Below are positions 15,884 through 24,371 of a DNA stretch of 64,000 nt, in pieces; within the stretch, counting starts at the first letter, position 1, and every line of letters starts with the position of its first letter. Origin of the DNA: VRUE01 sp036376915 (GTDB lineage: Bacteria; Actinomycetota; Thermoleophilia; Solirubrobacterales; 70-9); the NCBI GenBank assembly GCA_036376915.1, contig DASUZK010000059.1, forward strand, positions 106,314-170,313. The letters run 5' to 3'. Position numbers and translations under genes: made by a program. Under the pieces are notes generated by a model. That model was given only the letters and a program-made list of their open reading frames with translations, did not search any database and was not told the origin of the DNA.

Positions 15884-16896
15884 GCAGCGGCCAGGCTCCT
15901 CGCGCACTCGACGAACATCTCCTCGGCGGGGCGCTGGGCCCAGCCGAGGCGCGATTCGGCCTTTTCGCTGGAGTACTCGTACCGCGTGCCCAGCTGGTTG
16001 ACGATCGAGCGGATGCCGGGGTCGAACCTGCCCGCCGCGCGCACGAGCAGGTCGGGGAGGTTCCGCTTCGGCACCTTCGCTGCGGCCTCGCCGAGGCGAT
16101 CGCGCAGCACCGCGGCCACTTCGGACATCCAGAAGAACGGCCCAGCGGCGATGAAGCGCTCGCCACCTGCCTCCGGCGCGCTCATCGCCCGCAGGTGCAG
16201 GTCCGCCACGTCGCGCACGTCGACGAAGCTGAAGCCGATCCGCGGGATGCCGGGCATCCCTTTCAGCAGCCGCTCGATCGCCTGCAGCGAGAAGGAGTGG
16301 TCGTCGCTCAGGGCAGGGCCGAGGATCGCGCCCGGGTTGACGACGGCGAGCCGGTCGGTGGCGCTCGCCTCGGCCATGAAGTCCCACGCCGCCCGCTCGG
16401 CGATCGTCTTCGACCGCACGTAGGGCGAGAGGCCCGGCTTGTCGGGGTCTGTCCAGTCCCCCTCGGTCAGCGGCCTGCCCCCGGGCTTGGCACCGCCGGC
16501 GACCGCGGCCACCGAGGAGGTGACGACGACCCTCTCGACCCCCGCGTCGATCGAGGCGCGCAGCACCCGCAGCGTGCCCTCGCGGGCCGGCACGATCAGC
16601 TCATCGGGGTCCTTCGGCTGCACCGGCGGGAACGGCGAGGCGACGTGCAGCACGCTGTCGCAGCCCTCGACCGCCTGTTCCCAGCCGGCGTCCTCGGTCA
16701 GGTCCGCGGCGCACACAGAGAGCTGCTCGCCGGCGTCGACCTGGGTCGCCACCGCGGCACGGACGTCGGACTCGCGGGCGAGGCCGCGCACGGTGGTCCG
16801 CACCCGGTGCCCGCGTCGCAGCAGCTCGATCGCGCACCAGCTGCCGAGGAAGCCCGAGCCTCCCGTCACCAGAACCGTCTGCGGCTGCTCCGTCAC
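15880..16896 (-). CDS. Extended SDR / NAD(P)-dependent epimerase-reductase, 338 aa
   Basis: The N-terminal VLVTGGSGFLGSWCAIELLRRG is the Rossmann nucleotide-binding motif of extended short-chain dehydrogenases (about 8-29). The catalytic Tyr/Lys pair is YVRSK (about 155), and VVNPGAILGP and FSFVDVRDVADLHL are conserved segments. It resembles dihydroflavonol/aldehyde reductases. Start chosen at GTG 16896; the upstream part of the open frame lacks homology to the fold. Substrate unknown. Confidence 0.85.
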   Translation of the reverse strand: MTEQPQTVLVTGGSGFLGSWCAIELLRRGHRVRTTVRGLARESDVRAAVATQVDAGEQLSVCAADLTEDAGWEQAVEGCDSVLHVASPFPPVQPKDPDELIVPAREGTLRVLRASIDAGVERVVVTSSVAAVAGGAKPGGRPLTEGDWTDPDKPGLSPYVRSKTIAERAAWDFMAEASATDRLAVVNPGAILGPALSDDHSFSLQAIERLLKGMPGIPRIGFSFVDVRDVADLHLRAMSAPEAGGERFIAAGPFFWMSEVAAVLRDRLGEAAAKVPKRNLPDLLVRAAGRFDPGIRSIVNQLGTRYEYSSEKAESRLGWAQRPAEEMFVECARSLAAA

Positions 16897-17003
16897 GGCT
16901 GGGAGCGTAGCTGCCTGCGCCCGGAGGGGGGACGGGTGAGATCGAGCTATCGTCACCGGGCATCGAGGAGCGCGACGGGAGATCGACTGCCCCGGGATGG
17001 GCT

Positions 17004-17657
17004 TTGGTCCTTGCCGCCCTGATCGTGCTCACAACCGGCTCACACCCCGCACCGGGGGCGCGATCCCACCCGGGCCCCGCGTTTCACGGGCGCGTGGAAC
17101 CGATCGACGCCGAGACCCGAGCGCGAATGACGGGCGTCTCCTGGCACCGCGGCTGCCCGGTCGGGTTCGCGGGCCTGCGCCTGCTCAGGGTGAGGCACTG
17201 GGGGTTCGACGGCAGGCCTCACCGTGGCCGCCTGGTCGTGAACCGCAACGCCGCCGCGGCGATGCTGGGCACGATGCGCAGGCTCTACCGGTTGCGCTTC
17301 CCGATCCGCCGGATGCGGATCGTCGACGCCTACGGCGCCGACGATCGCCGCAGCATGGCCGCCGACAACACCTCGGCGTTCAACTGCCGCTTCGTCGCCG
17401 GCAGCCCCGGGGTCTGGTCCGAACACGCCTATGGCCGGGCGATCGACGTCAACCCGGTCGAGAACCCCTACGTCACCGCCTCCGGCTACGTCTCGCCTCC
17501 CGCCGGCGCCCCCTACGCCAGCCGCTTGCGCCACCGCAAGGGAATGATCCACCGCCACGGCCCGGTGGTGAAGGCGTTCGCCTCGGCCGGCTGGGAGTGG
17601 GCGGGCAACTGGTCCTGGCCCAAGGACTACCAGCACTTCTCGGCGACCGGCGGCTGA
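17004..17657 (+). CDS. M15-family D-Ala-D-Ala carboxypeptidase-like peptidase, exported
   Basis: A short hydrophobic N-terminus (VLAALIVLTTGSHP) suggests export. The C-terminal domain carries the M15/VanY zinc-site pattern: WSEHAYGRAIDVNP gives His and Asp ligands and KDYQHFSATGG the last His. NTSAFNCRFVAG lies in the usual substrate strand. It probably trims peptidoglycan stem peptides. TTG at 17004 is the only start in frame near the signal segment; an earlier ATG at 16997 is in another frame. Confidence 0.8.
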   Translation: MVLAALIVLTTGSHPAPGARSHPGPAFHGRVEPIDAETRARMTGVSWHRGCPVGFAGLRLLRVRHWGFDGRPHRGRLVVNRNAAAAMLGTMRRLYRLRFPIRRMRIVDAYGADDRRSMAADNTSAFNCRFVAGSPGVWSEHAYGRAIDVNPVENPYVTASGYVSPPAGAPYASRLRHRKGMIHRHGPVVKAFASAGWEWAGNWSWPKDYQHFSATGG

Positions 17658-17673
17658 TCCCGAGGCTCTCTCG

Positions 17674-17967
17674 TCAGCTCGCGGCGGCCGCGACCGGCTT
17701 GGCGTTCAGCGCGGCCAGCAGCTCGGAGAGCCGGGCGTCCTGCTCGAGCGCGTGCGGGAGAGGCACGTCCGCGTGGATCGCGTAGACGTTGCGCCTGCCG
17801 ACGCGGCTCCTCGTCAGGTACCCGTCCTCTTCCAAGTCGCAGACGAGCTGCTGCGCCGAGCGCTCCGTTACCCCCACGCACTCGGCGATCTCCCGCAGCC
17901 GCATGTGAGGGTCGCGCGACAGGCAGATGAGCACGTGTGCGTGCTTCGTGAGCAGATCGAGGGCCAT
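17674..17967 (-). CDS. Winged-helix DNA-binding protein, 97 aa
   Basis: A MarR/ArsR-like winged helix: LTKHAHVLICLSRDPHMRLR, the helix-turn-helix IAECVGVTERSAQQLVCDLEE (residues 32-52) and the wing YLTRSRVGRRNVYAIH. There is no ligand domain. ATG at 17967 is used. An AT-rich divergent promoter region lies upstream, so it may regulate the short unit at 18071 and itself. Confidence 0.75.
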   Translation of the reverse strand: MALDLLTKHAHVLICLSRDPHMRLREIAECVGVTERSAQQLVCDLEEDGYLTRSRVGRRNVYAIHADVPLPHALEQDARLSELLAALNAKPVAAAAS

Positions 17968-18035
17968 TCCTCGATCGTAGCCTGCGGCAGGGCCGCTCGC
18001 AAGTAAAAAAACTCCGGAAAGTATATTAGTGAATA

Positions 18036-18064
18036 TTGACACCGGAAATTCTCTTCGGTATAAT
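18036..18064 (+). promoter_or_regulatory. Consensus sigma-70 promoter
   Basis: TTGACA (18036-18041), a 17-bp spacer and TATAAT (18059-18064) match both consensus boxes exactly, unusual in a genome this GC-rich. CCGGAAA occurs twice, at 18014-18020 and 18043-18049, and may be a regulator site. Transcription would start at about 18071. Confidence 0.8.
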
Positions 18065-18070
18065 CACATT

Positions 18071-18200
18071 ATGTGGGAGGAGTGCCAGGGAGATGCCGAG
18101 CCGCGCCAGGGGCACGATTGCCCACCAAGTGAGCGGCCCGGAACGGGTTAGCCAGGGAAGAGCCGGCGGGCGCTTGGGGGAGCGCCCGCCGGAGTGGTTT
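18071..18200 (+). ncRNA. Candidate small RNA, or leaderless 26-residue ORF
   Basis: A transcript of about 125-130 nt is bounded by the consensus promoter upstream and a 12-bp hairpin at 18163-18192. Internal stems GTGCC/GGCAC and CCCG-GAA-CGGG suggest RNA structure. The predicted start coincides with ATG at 18071, opening a 26-codon frame (MWEECQGDAEPRQGHD...) ending in TAG at 18149-18151. I recognise neither a known RNA family nor the peptide. A 6S, SRP or 6C RNA does not fit. Confidence 0.45.
18163..18192. terminator. GC-rich 12-bp hairpin terminator
   Basis: CCGGCGGGCGCT and AGCGCCCGCCGG pair perfectly around a TGGGGG loop, followed by GTGGTTT. It sits between the small unit and the convergent DUF4143 gene and could stop both. 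Confidence 0.65.
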
Positions 18201-18219
18201 CCGAGCCGGGACCCGAGCG

Positions 18220-19386
18220 CTAGGCCCTCCCGGCTACCTCTTCGCACAGTTCGGGCAGCCCGATCGCCTCGGTGACCGAGCCGAGCCTGTAGCGCTCGTC
18301 GCCCGGATAGACGATGAAGCTCCGCTCCGGTTCGATGTCGGACAGAGCAGAGCGCATCCCCCTTTCCAGCTTGGGAGCCAGGCTGCGCTTGACCTCGATA
18401 GCCCACTCGCGCCCGTCGCGCCAGGCCAGGACCAGGTCGACCTCGGCACCGCCGCTGGTCCGATAGAAGCTTCCCTCGGCTCGCTCGTGGGCGACCGCGA
18501 GCAGGTTCTCGATCGCCATTCCCTCCCAGCTTGGGCCGGCAACCGGGTGTCCCAGCACCGCCTCCTTGTCGGCCAGGCCGAGCAGGGCGTGAACGAGCCC
18601 GCTGTCGCGGACGTACACCTTCGGGGATCGCACCAGCCGCTTGCCGACGTTCGTCAATCGCGGCGGCAGGCGACGGACCAAGAGCAGGTCAATCATCAGG
18701 TCGAGGTAGTGGGCTGCTGTCATCCCGCTCACCCCCAGTCCACCGGCGATCTGGGCCGCGTTGAGAAGGCCGCCTTGGCGATGGGCGAGCATCGTCCAGA
18801 AGCGGCGCAGGGTCTCGGCTGGGATCCTCGGCCCGAGCTGAGGGATGTCGCGCTCCAGGTAGGTGCGGATGAAGTCCTGTCGCCAGCGCAGGCTGACCGG
18901 CTCGTCCAGGGCGAGGAAGCTCTCGGGGAAGCCGCCGCGCACCCAAAGCCGGTCGAGCTCTCCCCTGCCCACCTCGGTGATGTCGAACGGCGCCAACTCG
19001 ACGAACCCGATGCGCCCGGCAAGCGTCTCGCCCGACTGAGCGAGGAGCTCGATTCCGGCCGAGCCGAGCAGAAGGAACCGGCCCGTTGCCCGTCCCTGCC
19101 GCCTACCTTCGTCGATGACACCTCGCAGCACCTCGAACAGCCCCGGAGCGCGGTGGATCTCGTCGAGGACGACCAACTCGTCGGCGTGGTCGGCAAGGTA
19201 GAGCGCGGGCTCGCTGAGGCGGTTGCGATCGGCCTCCGACTCGAGATCGAGGTAGGTGGACGGGAGATCCTCGGCCACTGCCAGCGCCAGCGTGGTCTTG
19301 CCCACCTGGCGTGGGCCGAGCAGTGCCACGGCGGGAGAGTGGCGCAGGATCTCGGCGAGCTCAACCCCGATTCGGCGGGTAATCAT
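18220..19386 (-). CDS. DUF4143-type AAA ATPase, 388 aa
   Basis: The N-terminal AAA_14 module has Walker A LLGPRQVGKTT (about 26-36) and Walker B LVVLDEIHRAPGLFE, followed by FLLLGSAGIELL as sensor 1. The C-terminal DUF4143 domain ends in a restriction-like ExK core (AEVDLVLAW ... WAIEVKRSLAP). The family is widespread, mobile in distribution and of unknown role. ATG at 19386 is only 7-8 nt from TATAAT on the minus strand, so a leaderless mRNA is expected. Upstream in-frame TTG at 19407 would overlap the promoter. Confidence 0.85.
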   Translation of the reverse strand: MITRRIGVELAEILRHSPAVALLGPRQVGKTTLALAVAEDLPSTYLDLESEADRNRLSEPALYLADHADELVVLDEIHRAPGLFEVLRGVIDEGRRQGRATGRFLLLGSAGIELLAQSGETLAGRIGFVELAPFDITEVGRGELDRLWVRGGFPESFLALDEPVSLRWRQDFIRTYLERDIPQLGPRIPAETLRRFWTMLAHRQGGLLNAAQIAGGLGVSGMTAAHYLDLMIDLLLVRRLPPRLTNVGKRLVRSPKVYVRDSGLVHALLGLADKEAVLGHPVAGPSWEGMAIENLLAVAHERAEGSFYRTSGGAEVDLVLAWRDGREWAIEVKRSLAPKLERGMRSALSDIEPERSFIVYPGDERYRLGSVTEAIGLPELCEEVAGRA

Positions 19387-19423
19387 CCTTGTAATTATAA
19401 AGTACAACTATAGATTTACAAGG
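19387..19423. promoter_or_regulatory. Symmetric divergent promoter pair
   Basis: The 38 bp between two divergent ATGs carry the inverted repeat CCTTGTAA (19387-19394) and TTACAAGG (19416-19423). Minus-strand TATAAT (19399-19394) and plus-strand TATAGA (19409-19414) are -10 boxes, each about 7-10 nt from a start codon. Each outer arm serves as the -35 region (TTGTAA) of the opposite promoter. Confidence 0.6.
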
Positions 19424-19424
19424 T

Positions 19425-20426
19425 ATGTCGCCAAGCGCCCGCAAATGGTCGAGGATCTCAGGTCTGAGCACCTGGGCACTCGAGAAGACTGGCGCGCGGC
19501 GTTACTGGCTGATCTGGGCGGCGGCAGCCCCGGTTGCCGTGTGGGCGATCGTTCGCGCCTTCGGGCTGGAGGGCGGTGGCCTGCTGACCTCGCTGACGTT
19601 CTTCACGCCCTTCGCCGCGATCGGGGCGCTGCTGGCCGCCGGTGTCGCCGTCGCCTTGCGCAACTGGGCCGCCGCGGCGATCGCCGGCATCGCCGCGGCC
19701 TACCTGATGGCCGCCGTCCTGCCGCGGGCGATCGGCAGCGAAGCCGTGCGTGCGGAAGGCCGCGAGACGTTGACCGTGCTCTCGGCAAACGTCTACCTCG
19801 GCAACGCCGACCCGAGCATGCTCGTCGCACTGGTCGACCGCTACCGCCCCGACCTGCTCAGCGTCCAGGAGCTGACCCCGTCCTTCGCCCGCGGCCTGCG
19901 CCGGGCCGGCCTCGCCCGTCGCCTCCCGTACTCCTTCCGCATGGAGCAGCCGAGGGGCCGCGGAGGTGGCCTCTACGCCCGGTACCCCCTGACCCAGCTG
20001 CCGCGCCAGACGCACTTCCTCTTCCGCATGCCCCGCGCCTCGATGCGCCTTCCCGACGGCAGGCGGCTGCGCCTCGTCGCCGTCCACCCCCAGCCTCCGA
20101 ACATGAGCGTCGATCGCTGGCGCGAAGGCCTGGAGAGCCTGCCCACGGCAGGTCGCGGCGCTCCCTGGCTCCTGGTCGGCGACTTCAACGCCACCCTCGA
20201 TCAGCCCGAGTTCCGGGACCTGGTCGGCCGCGGCTACCGCGACGCGGCCGACGCGACCGGCGAGGGCCTCGAGCCGACCTGGCCCGGCCCGGAGAGGCTC
20301 CCACTCGGCCTGATCGCGATCGACCACGTCCTCGCCGACCGGCGCCTCGGGGTTGCCGAGTACGGCGTCGACGACCTCGCGGGCAGCGACCACCGGGCGG
20401 TCCACGCTCGGCTGGTGTTGCCCTAG
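19425..20426 (+). CDS. Endonuclease/exonuclease/phosphatase-family membrane protein, 333 aa
   Basis: Three N-terminal membrane helices (about 25-105) are followed by an EEP domain: TVLSANVYLGN, DLLSVQELTPS with the metal-binding Glu, WLLVGDFNATLDQPEF (about 246-261) and GSDHRAVHARL with the terminal catalytic His. This layout is common in actinobacterial EEP proteins whose active site is extracytoplasmic. Substrate (nucleic acid, phospholipid or phosphoester) unknown. Confidence 0.85.
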   Translation: MSPSARKWSRISGLSTWALEKTGARRYWLIWAAAAPVAVWAIVRAFGLEGGGLLTSLTFFTPFAAIGALLAAGVAVALRNWAAAAIAGIAAAYLMAAVLPRAIGSEAVRAEGRETLTVLSANVYLGNADPSMLVALVDRYRPDLLSVQELTPSFARGLRRAGLARRLPYSFRMEQPRGRGGGLYARYPLTQLPRQTHFLFRMPRASMRLPDGRRLRLVAVHPQPPNMSVDRWREGLESLPTAGRGAPWLLVGDFNATLDQPEFRDLVGRGYRDAADATGEGLEPTWPGPERLPLGLIAIDHVLADRRLGVAEYGVDDLAGSDHRAVHARLVLP

Positions 20427-20428
20427 CG

Positions 20429-20445
20429 GCTGAGCCAGTCTCAGC
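20429..20445. terminator. Short hairpin after the EEP gene
   Basis: GCTGAG-CCAGT-CTCAGC directly follows the stop codon. It is a small stem without a U-tract, so a terminator role is tentative. Confidence 0.35.
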
Positions 20446-20488
20446 GGCAGTCATCTAGCCCGCCAGTCGCGCGAATAGCGTTGCGGGC

Positions 20489-21229
20489 ATGCCCGACGTG
20501 GTTGTCTTGATCCTCGCCGCAAGCGGCACGGCTCTCGCCACCGGGCTCGGGGCGATCCCGGTCTTCTTCCTCGGCACCCGCGCGGCGCAGCTGACGCCGC
20601 TCCTGCTCGGCTTTGCGGCGGGAGTCATGGGAGTGGCCTCGGTCGCCGGCCTGCTGATCCCCGCTGCTGAGGAAGGCTCGGCCACGGCCGTCGCCGCCGG
20701 CCTCGTCATGGGCGCGGGGCTGGTGGCCCTCGCCCGCCGCCACCTGAACCCTCAGACGACCTTCATGGGACGCGAGGGGCCCGGCGCCCGCACCTCGGCC
20801 CTGGTCTTCCTCGTCCTCTTCGTCCACAGCCTCCCCGAGGGCTTCGCCGTGGGCACGGCCTTCGCCTCCGACCGGGCAGGGCTGAGCCTGTTCGTGATCC
20901 TCGCGATCGCGATCCAGAACATCCCCGAGGGAACCAGCGTCGCGATCCCGATGGCGACGGCCGGCTTCAGCCGAAGCCGCCAGTTCTGGGCGGCGGTTGG
21001 CACCAGCGCTCCGCAGCCGGCCGGGGCACTGGTCGCATATCTGCTGGTCGAGCAGGTCGAAGCGCTGCTGCCCTTCTCATTCGCCTTCGCGGCCGGGGCG
21101 ATGCTGACCCTGATCGCGGTCGAGCTGCTGCCGAAGGCCTACGCCGGCCCCGGCAGGCTGGGCCCGAGCGGCGGCGTCGTGCTCGGAGCCGCCGTCATGC
21201 TCGCGCTCAGCTTCGCCCTCGGCGTGTGA
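20489..21229 (+). CDS. ZIP-family divalent metal transporter, 246 aa
   Basis: Eight membrane segments are expected. The two metal-site motifs of ZIP proteins are plain: VHSLPEGFAVG in TM4 (about 112) and IQNIPEGTSVA in TM5 (about 141). It likely imports Zn, Fe or Mn. It faces a convergent NRAMP-type transporter 15 bp away, a suggestive pairing for metal uptake. No recognisable metal-regulator gene is adjacent. Confidence 0.9.
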   Translation: MPDVVVLILAASGTALATGLGAIPVFFLGTRAAQLTPLLLGFAAGVMGVASVAGLLIPAAEEGSATAVAAGLVMGAGLVALARRHLNPQTTFMGREGPGARTSALVFLVLFVHSLPEGFAVGTAFASDRAGLSLFVILAIAIQNIPEGTSVAIPMATAGFSRSRQFWAAVGTSAPQPAGALVAYLLVEQVEALLPFSFAFAAGAMLTLIAVELLPKAYAGPGRLGPSGGVVLGAAVMLALSFALGV

Positions 21230-21244
21230 CGGCGCTCCCGGCGG

Positions 21245-22555
21245 TCACGTAACCACGAGGACGCCCAGGGTGGCGACGGACGCGGCGATCAGGGCGAAGG
21301 CGATTCCGGTCGCCCAGCGCCCCGCCGGGCCCAGCGCGTGAGCTCCCATCAACTGCCGGTTCTTCGCCAGCGAGCGGATGAAGGGAAGGAGGGCGAGGAG
21401 GAGGACGGCGTTGAGGGCCTGGGTGAGGAAGAGGATCGGGACCAGCGGGGCGCCGGGGATCAGGACGATCGTCGCCGCGACGAAGACGACGATGGCGAAG
21501 CTGACGTAGAAGGACCGCGCCTCGTCGAAGCTGTCGTCGAGGTCGGCCCGGCGCCCGAGCGTCTCGGAGATCGAGTAGGCGGTGGAGAGGGGCACGATCG
21601 CCGCCGCGAGCAGGGCGGCGGCGAGGAAGCCGAGGCCGAACAGCGTCGCCGCCAGGCTCCCGGCCAGCGGCTCGAGCGCACCGGCAGCGTCGCGAGCATC
21701 GTCGATCTCAACACCCCCGGCGTGCAGGGTCGCCGCGCAGGCGACGACGACGAAGAGGCCGATCACGCCGGTCAGCACCGCTCCCACCACGACGTCGATC
21801 CGCTCGTAGCGCAGATCCTCGACCCGCAGTCGCTTGTCGACCGCGTAGGACTGGATGAAGGCAAGGCCCCAGGGCGCGAGCGTCGTGCCGATCGTCGCCA
21901 CCGCGACCAGGACCGCGTCGCGGGTGAGCGGCATGCTCGGGACGACGAGACCTTTGCCGGCCGCGCTCCAGTCGGGCCGGGCGAGGAAGCCGGAGACGAT
22001 GTAGGCGACGAACACCGAGCTGAGCGCCAGGAGGAAGTGCTCGACGTGGCGGAAGTTCTCGCGCAGGACGAGAGCCGAGACGCCGACCGCCGCCAGGGGC
22101 ACGCTGATGTAGCGGCTCATGCCGCCGAGCAGGTCCATTCCCGCGGCGACCCCGGCGAACTCCGCGCAGAGGGTGCCGGTGTTGGCGATCACCAGAGCCG
22201 AGAGAACAAATGCCGCCGCCGGTCGCCCGTAGTGCTCGCGCACCAGCGTGAGCAGCCCCTTGCCGGTGACTATTCCCAGCCTGACGCCGAGCTCGTGGAA
22301 GACGATCAGCGCCGCGGTGGAAAGCGCCAGCACCCACAGCAGCTCATAGCCGTACTCGGCACCGAGGATCGAGTAGGTGGCGATGCCGGCGGGGTCGTCG
22401 TCGGAGAGGCCGGCCAGCAGGCCCGGCCCGACGACCGCCAGCAGCGCGGCGACCGCGCCGGCCCGGAGCAGCAGGTGGCGGCGACCGGCCACGCGCCAGT
22501 GCGTATGGCGACCCGGAGTGCGGTGTGCGCGGTGTTCCGGCGCAGGCGGGCCCAT
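21245..22555 (-). CDS. NRAMP-family metal ion transporter, 436 aa
   Basis: An NRAMP-like transporter with about 11 membrane helices. Helix 1 contains GPGLLAGLSDDDPAGIATYS (about 42-61) with the DPAG variant of the DPGN metal motif, and helix 6 reads TIGTTLAPWGLAFIQ, where Ala replaces the usual metal-binding Met. The DPAG/non-Met pattern points to the NRAMP-related group (Mg or broader ions) rather than classical MntH. ATG at 22555 precedes a basic cytoplasmic tail. Confidence 0.82.
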   Translation of the reverse strand: MGPPAPEHRAHRTPGRHTHWRVAGRRHLLLRAGAVAALLAVVGPGLLAGLSDDDPAGIATYSILGAEYGYELLWVLALSTAALIVFHELGVRLGIVTGKGLLTLVREHYGRPAAAFVLSALVIANTGTLCAEFAGVAAGMDLLGGMSRYISVPLAAVGVSALVLRENFRHVEHFLLALSSVFVAYIVSGFLARPDWSAAGKGLVVPSMPLTRDAVLVAVATIGTTLAPWGLAFIQSYAVDKRLRVEDLRYERIDVVVGAVLTGVIGLFVVVACAATLHAGGVEIDDARDAAGALEPLAGSLAATLFGLGFLAAALLAAAIVPLSTAYSISETLGRRADLDDSFDEARSFYVSFAIVVFVAATIVLIPGAPLVPILFLTQALNAVLLLALLPFIRSLAKNRQLMGAHALGPAGRWATGIAFALIAASVATLGVLVVT

Positions 22556-22567
22556 GTCCTCGCCCGC

Positions 22568-23347
22568 CTAGCTCGACAGGTCGCGCCGCTCGAACAGCAG
22601 CGCGCCGACGGCGGCGAGCGCGATCGCGACGGCGACGACGCCGCAGAAGGCGAGCGGGTCGATGCCGTCCTCGATCGCGGTGCCGTAGTAGCGGAAGACC
22701 GAGGCGTAGCGGGCCCAGTCGAGGCCGGTGTCGAGCCTGCCGATCAGGTCGATCACGTACATCGCCACCAGCACGCCCGCGACCGAGCCGGTGACGACGC
22801 TGGTCCGCAACGAACGGCCGGTGACGACGATGCCGAGGCCGGCGAACACGAGCGCCAGCGGCCAGACGTTGGCGAAGCCGGCGAGGGCGGGGCCGACGGC
22901 GAGGCCGGCGCCCGAGAGCCAGCTGCCGAACAGGGTCAGCAGCAGCGAGACGGCGAGGACCGCGGCCAGCTCGATCGCGGTCGCGACGAAGCCCGAGGCG
23001 ACCAGGCGCCGGCGGGAGACGGGAGCCGAGAGCAGCACGTCGAGCCGCCCGGTTTCGGCCGCTCCGGAGAGGCCGCTGGCGATCGAGCGGACGGCCAGGT
23101 AGCCGAGCGCGAGAGGGACGATCAGACTCAGCATCTCGGCCTCCAGGTACTGCTCGACCGTCGCCAGCTCGCCGATGCCGAACGCTTCTTTCAGCTCCGA
23201 TGGGTAGTCGCGGACCGCTTTGCCGAGCGCGTCCTCGACCGAGGGGAAGATCGCGACGATGAAGGCCGACATCAGGCCGATCGGCAGCCCCCAGGTGAGC
23301 AGCGAGCGGCGCCGGTCGCGAAGCCGAGCGCCGATCAGGGAGGTCAA
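22568..23347 (-). CDS. ABC-2 type permease, 259 aa
   Basis: About six membrane helices with a basic cytoplasmic N-terminus (SLIGARLRDRRRSLLTWGL) and the ABC-2 segment GAAETGRLDVLLSAPVSRRRL between helices 2 and 3. The TTG start at 23347 overlaps the TGA stop of the ATPase gene, so translation is coupled. Function: export or membrane remodelling with the partner ATPase; no substrate clue. Confidence 0.82.
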   Translation of the reverse strand: MTSLIGARLRDRRRSLLTWGLPIGLMSAFIVAIFPSVEDALGKAVRDYPSELKEAFGIGELATVEQYLEAEMLSLIVPLALGYLAVRSIASGLSGAAETGRLDVLLSAPVSRRRLVASGFVATAIELAAVLAVSLLLTLFGSWLSGAGLAVGPALAGFANVWPLALVFAGLGIVVTGRSLRTSVVTGSVAGVLVAMYVIDLIGRLDTGLDWARYASVFRYYGTAIEDGIDPLAFCGVVAVAIALAAVGALLFERRDLSS

Positions 23348-24231
23348 CGTCCCTCCTCGTAGTAGGTGAGGAAGACCTGCTCCAGCGTCGGGTGTGCGAG
23401 TTCCAGGTCGGCGACGGTGTGGCGGGAGATCGCCTTGACCACCGCGTCGAGGTCTCCGGTGACGTGGAACGTGACCCTGCCGTCGCCGGCGTCGAGGTCG
23501 CTGACCCCGGGGATCGCGCGCAACTCCTCCAGGTCGACCGGCTCGGCGAACTCGACCGAGGCCCGCCGCTGCGTCTTGCCGAGCAGGTCGGCGACCCGCT
23601 CGACCGCGATCAGCCTGCCGTTGCGGATGATCCCGACCCGGTCGCAGACCCGCTCCACCTCGTCCAGCTCGTGCGAGGAGATGAAGATGGCGCAGCCGCG
23701 CTCGCGTTCCTCGCGGACCAGGGCGAGGAACTCCTCCTGCATCAGCGGGTCGAGGCCGCTGGTGGGCTCGTCGAGGATCAGCAGCTCCGGCCGGTGGAAG
23801 AGCGCCAGGATCAGGCCGACCTTCTGGCGGTTGCCGCGCGAGAGCTGTCCCAGCGGCCGGTCGAGGTCGGCGCGGAAGCGGGCCGCGAGCTCCTCCGCCC
23901 GCCCGAAGTCCCCGACGCCCCGCAGGCGCCCCAGCAGCGCCAGCGCCTCGCGACCGCTGGCGCCCTTTCCGTAGCCGAAGTCGCCCGGGAGATTGCCGAG
24001 CCGAGCCCGTATCGCGACGCTCTCGCGACGGCTGTCGAGCCCGAATATCCGGGCGCTGCCGCTGGTCGGGTGGAGCAGGTCCAGCAGCGTGCGAATCGTC
24101 GTCGTCTTGCCCGCGCCGTTGGGCCCGAGGAAGCCGAACGCCTCGCCCTTCTCCACCTCGAGGGTTATGTCCTCGATCCCGCGGTCGCGGCCGTAGGACT
24201 TGGTCAGCTGTTCGGTTTGGATTACACCCAT
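23344..24231 (-). CDS. ABC transporter ATP-binding protein, 295 aa
   Basis: CcmA/NatA-type ATPase. Walker A GPNGAGKTTT (about 38-47), signature LSRGNRQKVGL, Walker B LLILDEPTSGLD and the H-loop SSHELDEVERVCD are present. A C-terminal regulatory part (residues 215-295) ends with LTYYEEGR, as in bacitracin/NatA exporters. Upstream 24232-24371 is a short gap before the divergent oxidoreductase gene. Confidence 0.9.
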   Translation of the reverse strand: MGVIQTEQLTKSYGRDRGIEDITLEVEKGEAFGFLGPNGAGKTTTIRTLLDLLHPTSGSARIFGLDSRRESVAIRARLGNLPGDFGYGKGASGREALALLGRLRGVGDFGRAEELAARFRADLDRPLGQLSRGNRQKVGLILALFHRPELLILDEPTSGLDPLMQEEFLALVREERERGCAIFISSHELDEVERVCDRVGIIRNGRLIAVERVADLLGKTQRRASVEFAEPVDLEELRAIPGVSDLDAGDGRVTFHVTGDLDAVVKAISRHTVADLELAHPTLEQVFLTYYEEGR

Positions 24232-24371
24232 GAGCGAACTTGGGCTGCAGGCAGAGGCCTATCAGGTTTCGCGCTGCGCACCGCTGCCCCCACTGTGCCC
24301 GGCGCCGACGCTCGCATCGGCGAGCGGTTTGACACCCCGGTCCCCCCAGGGGAGGATTCGACGGAGGGACC

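Noticed and set aside
18071..18200. Known small RNAs (6S, SRP, 6C) for the short unit
   Set aside because: Size and motifs do not fit: no SRP GGAAG...GCAG loop context, no 6S central bubble, and only one hairpin with a five-C loop on the opposite strand rather than two C-rich loops.
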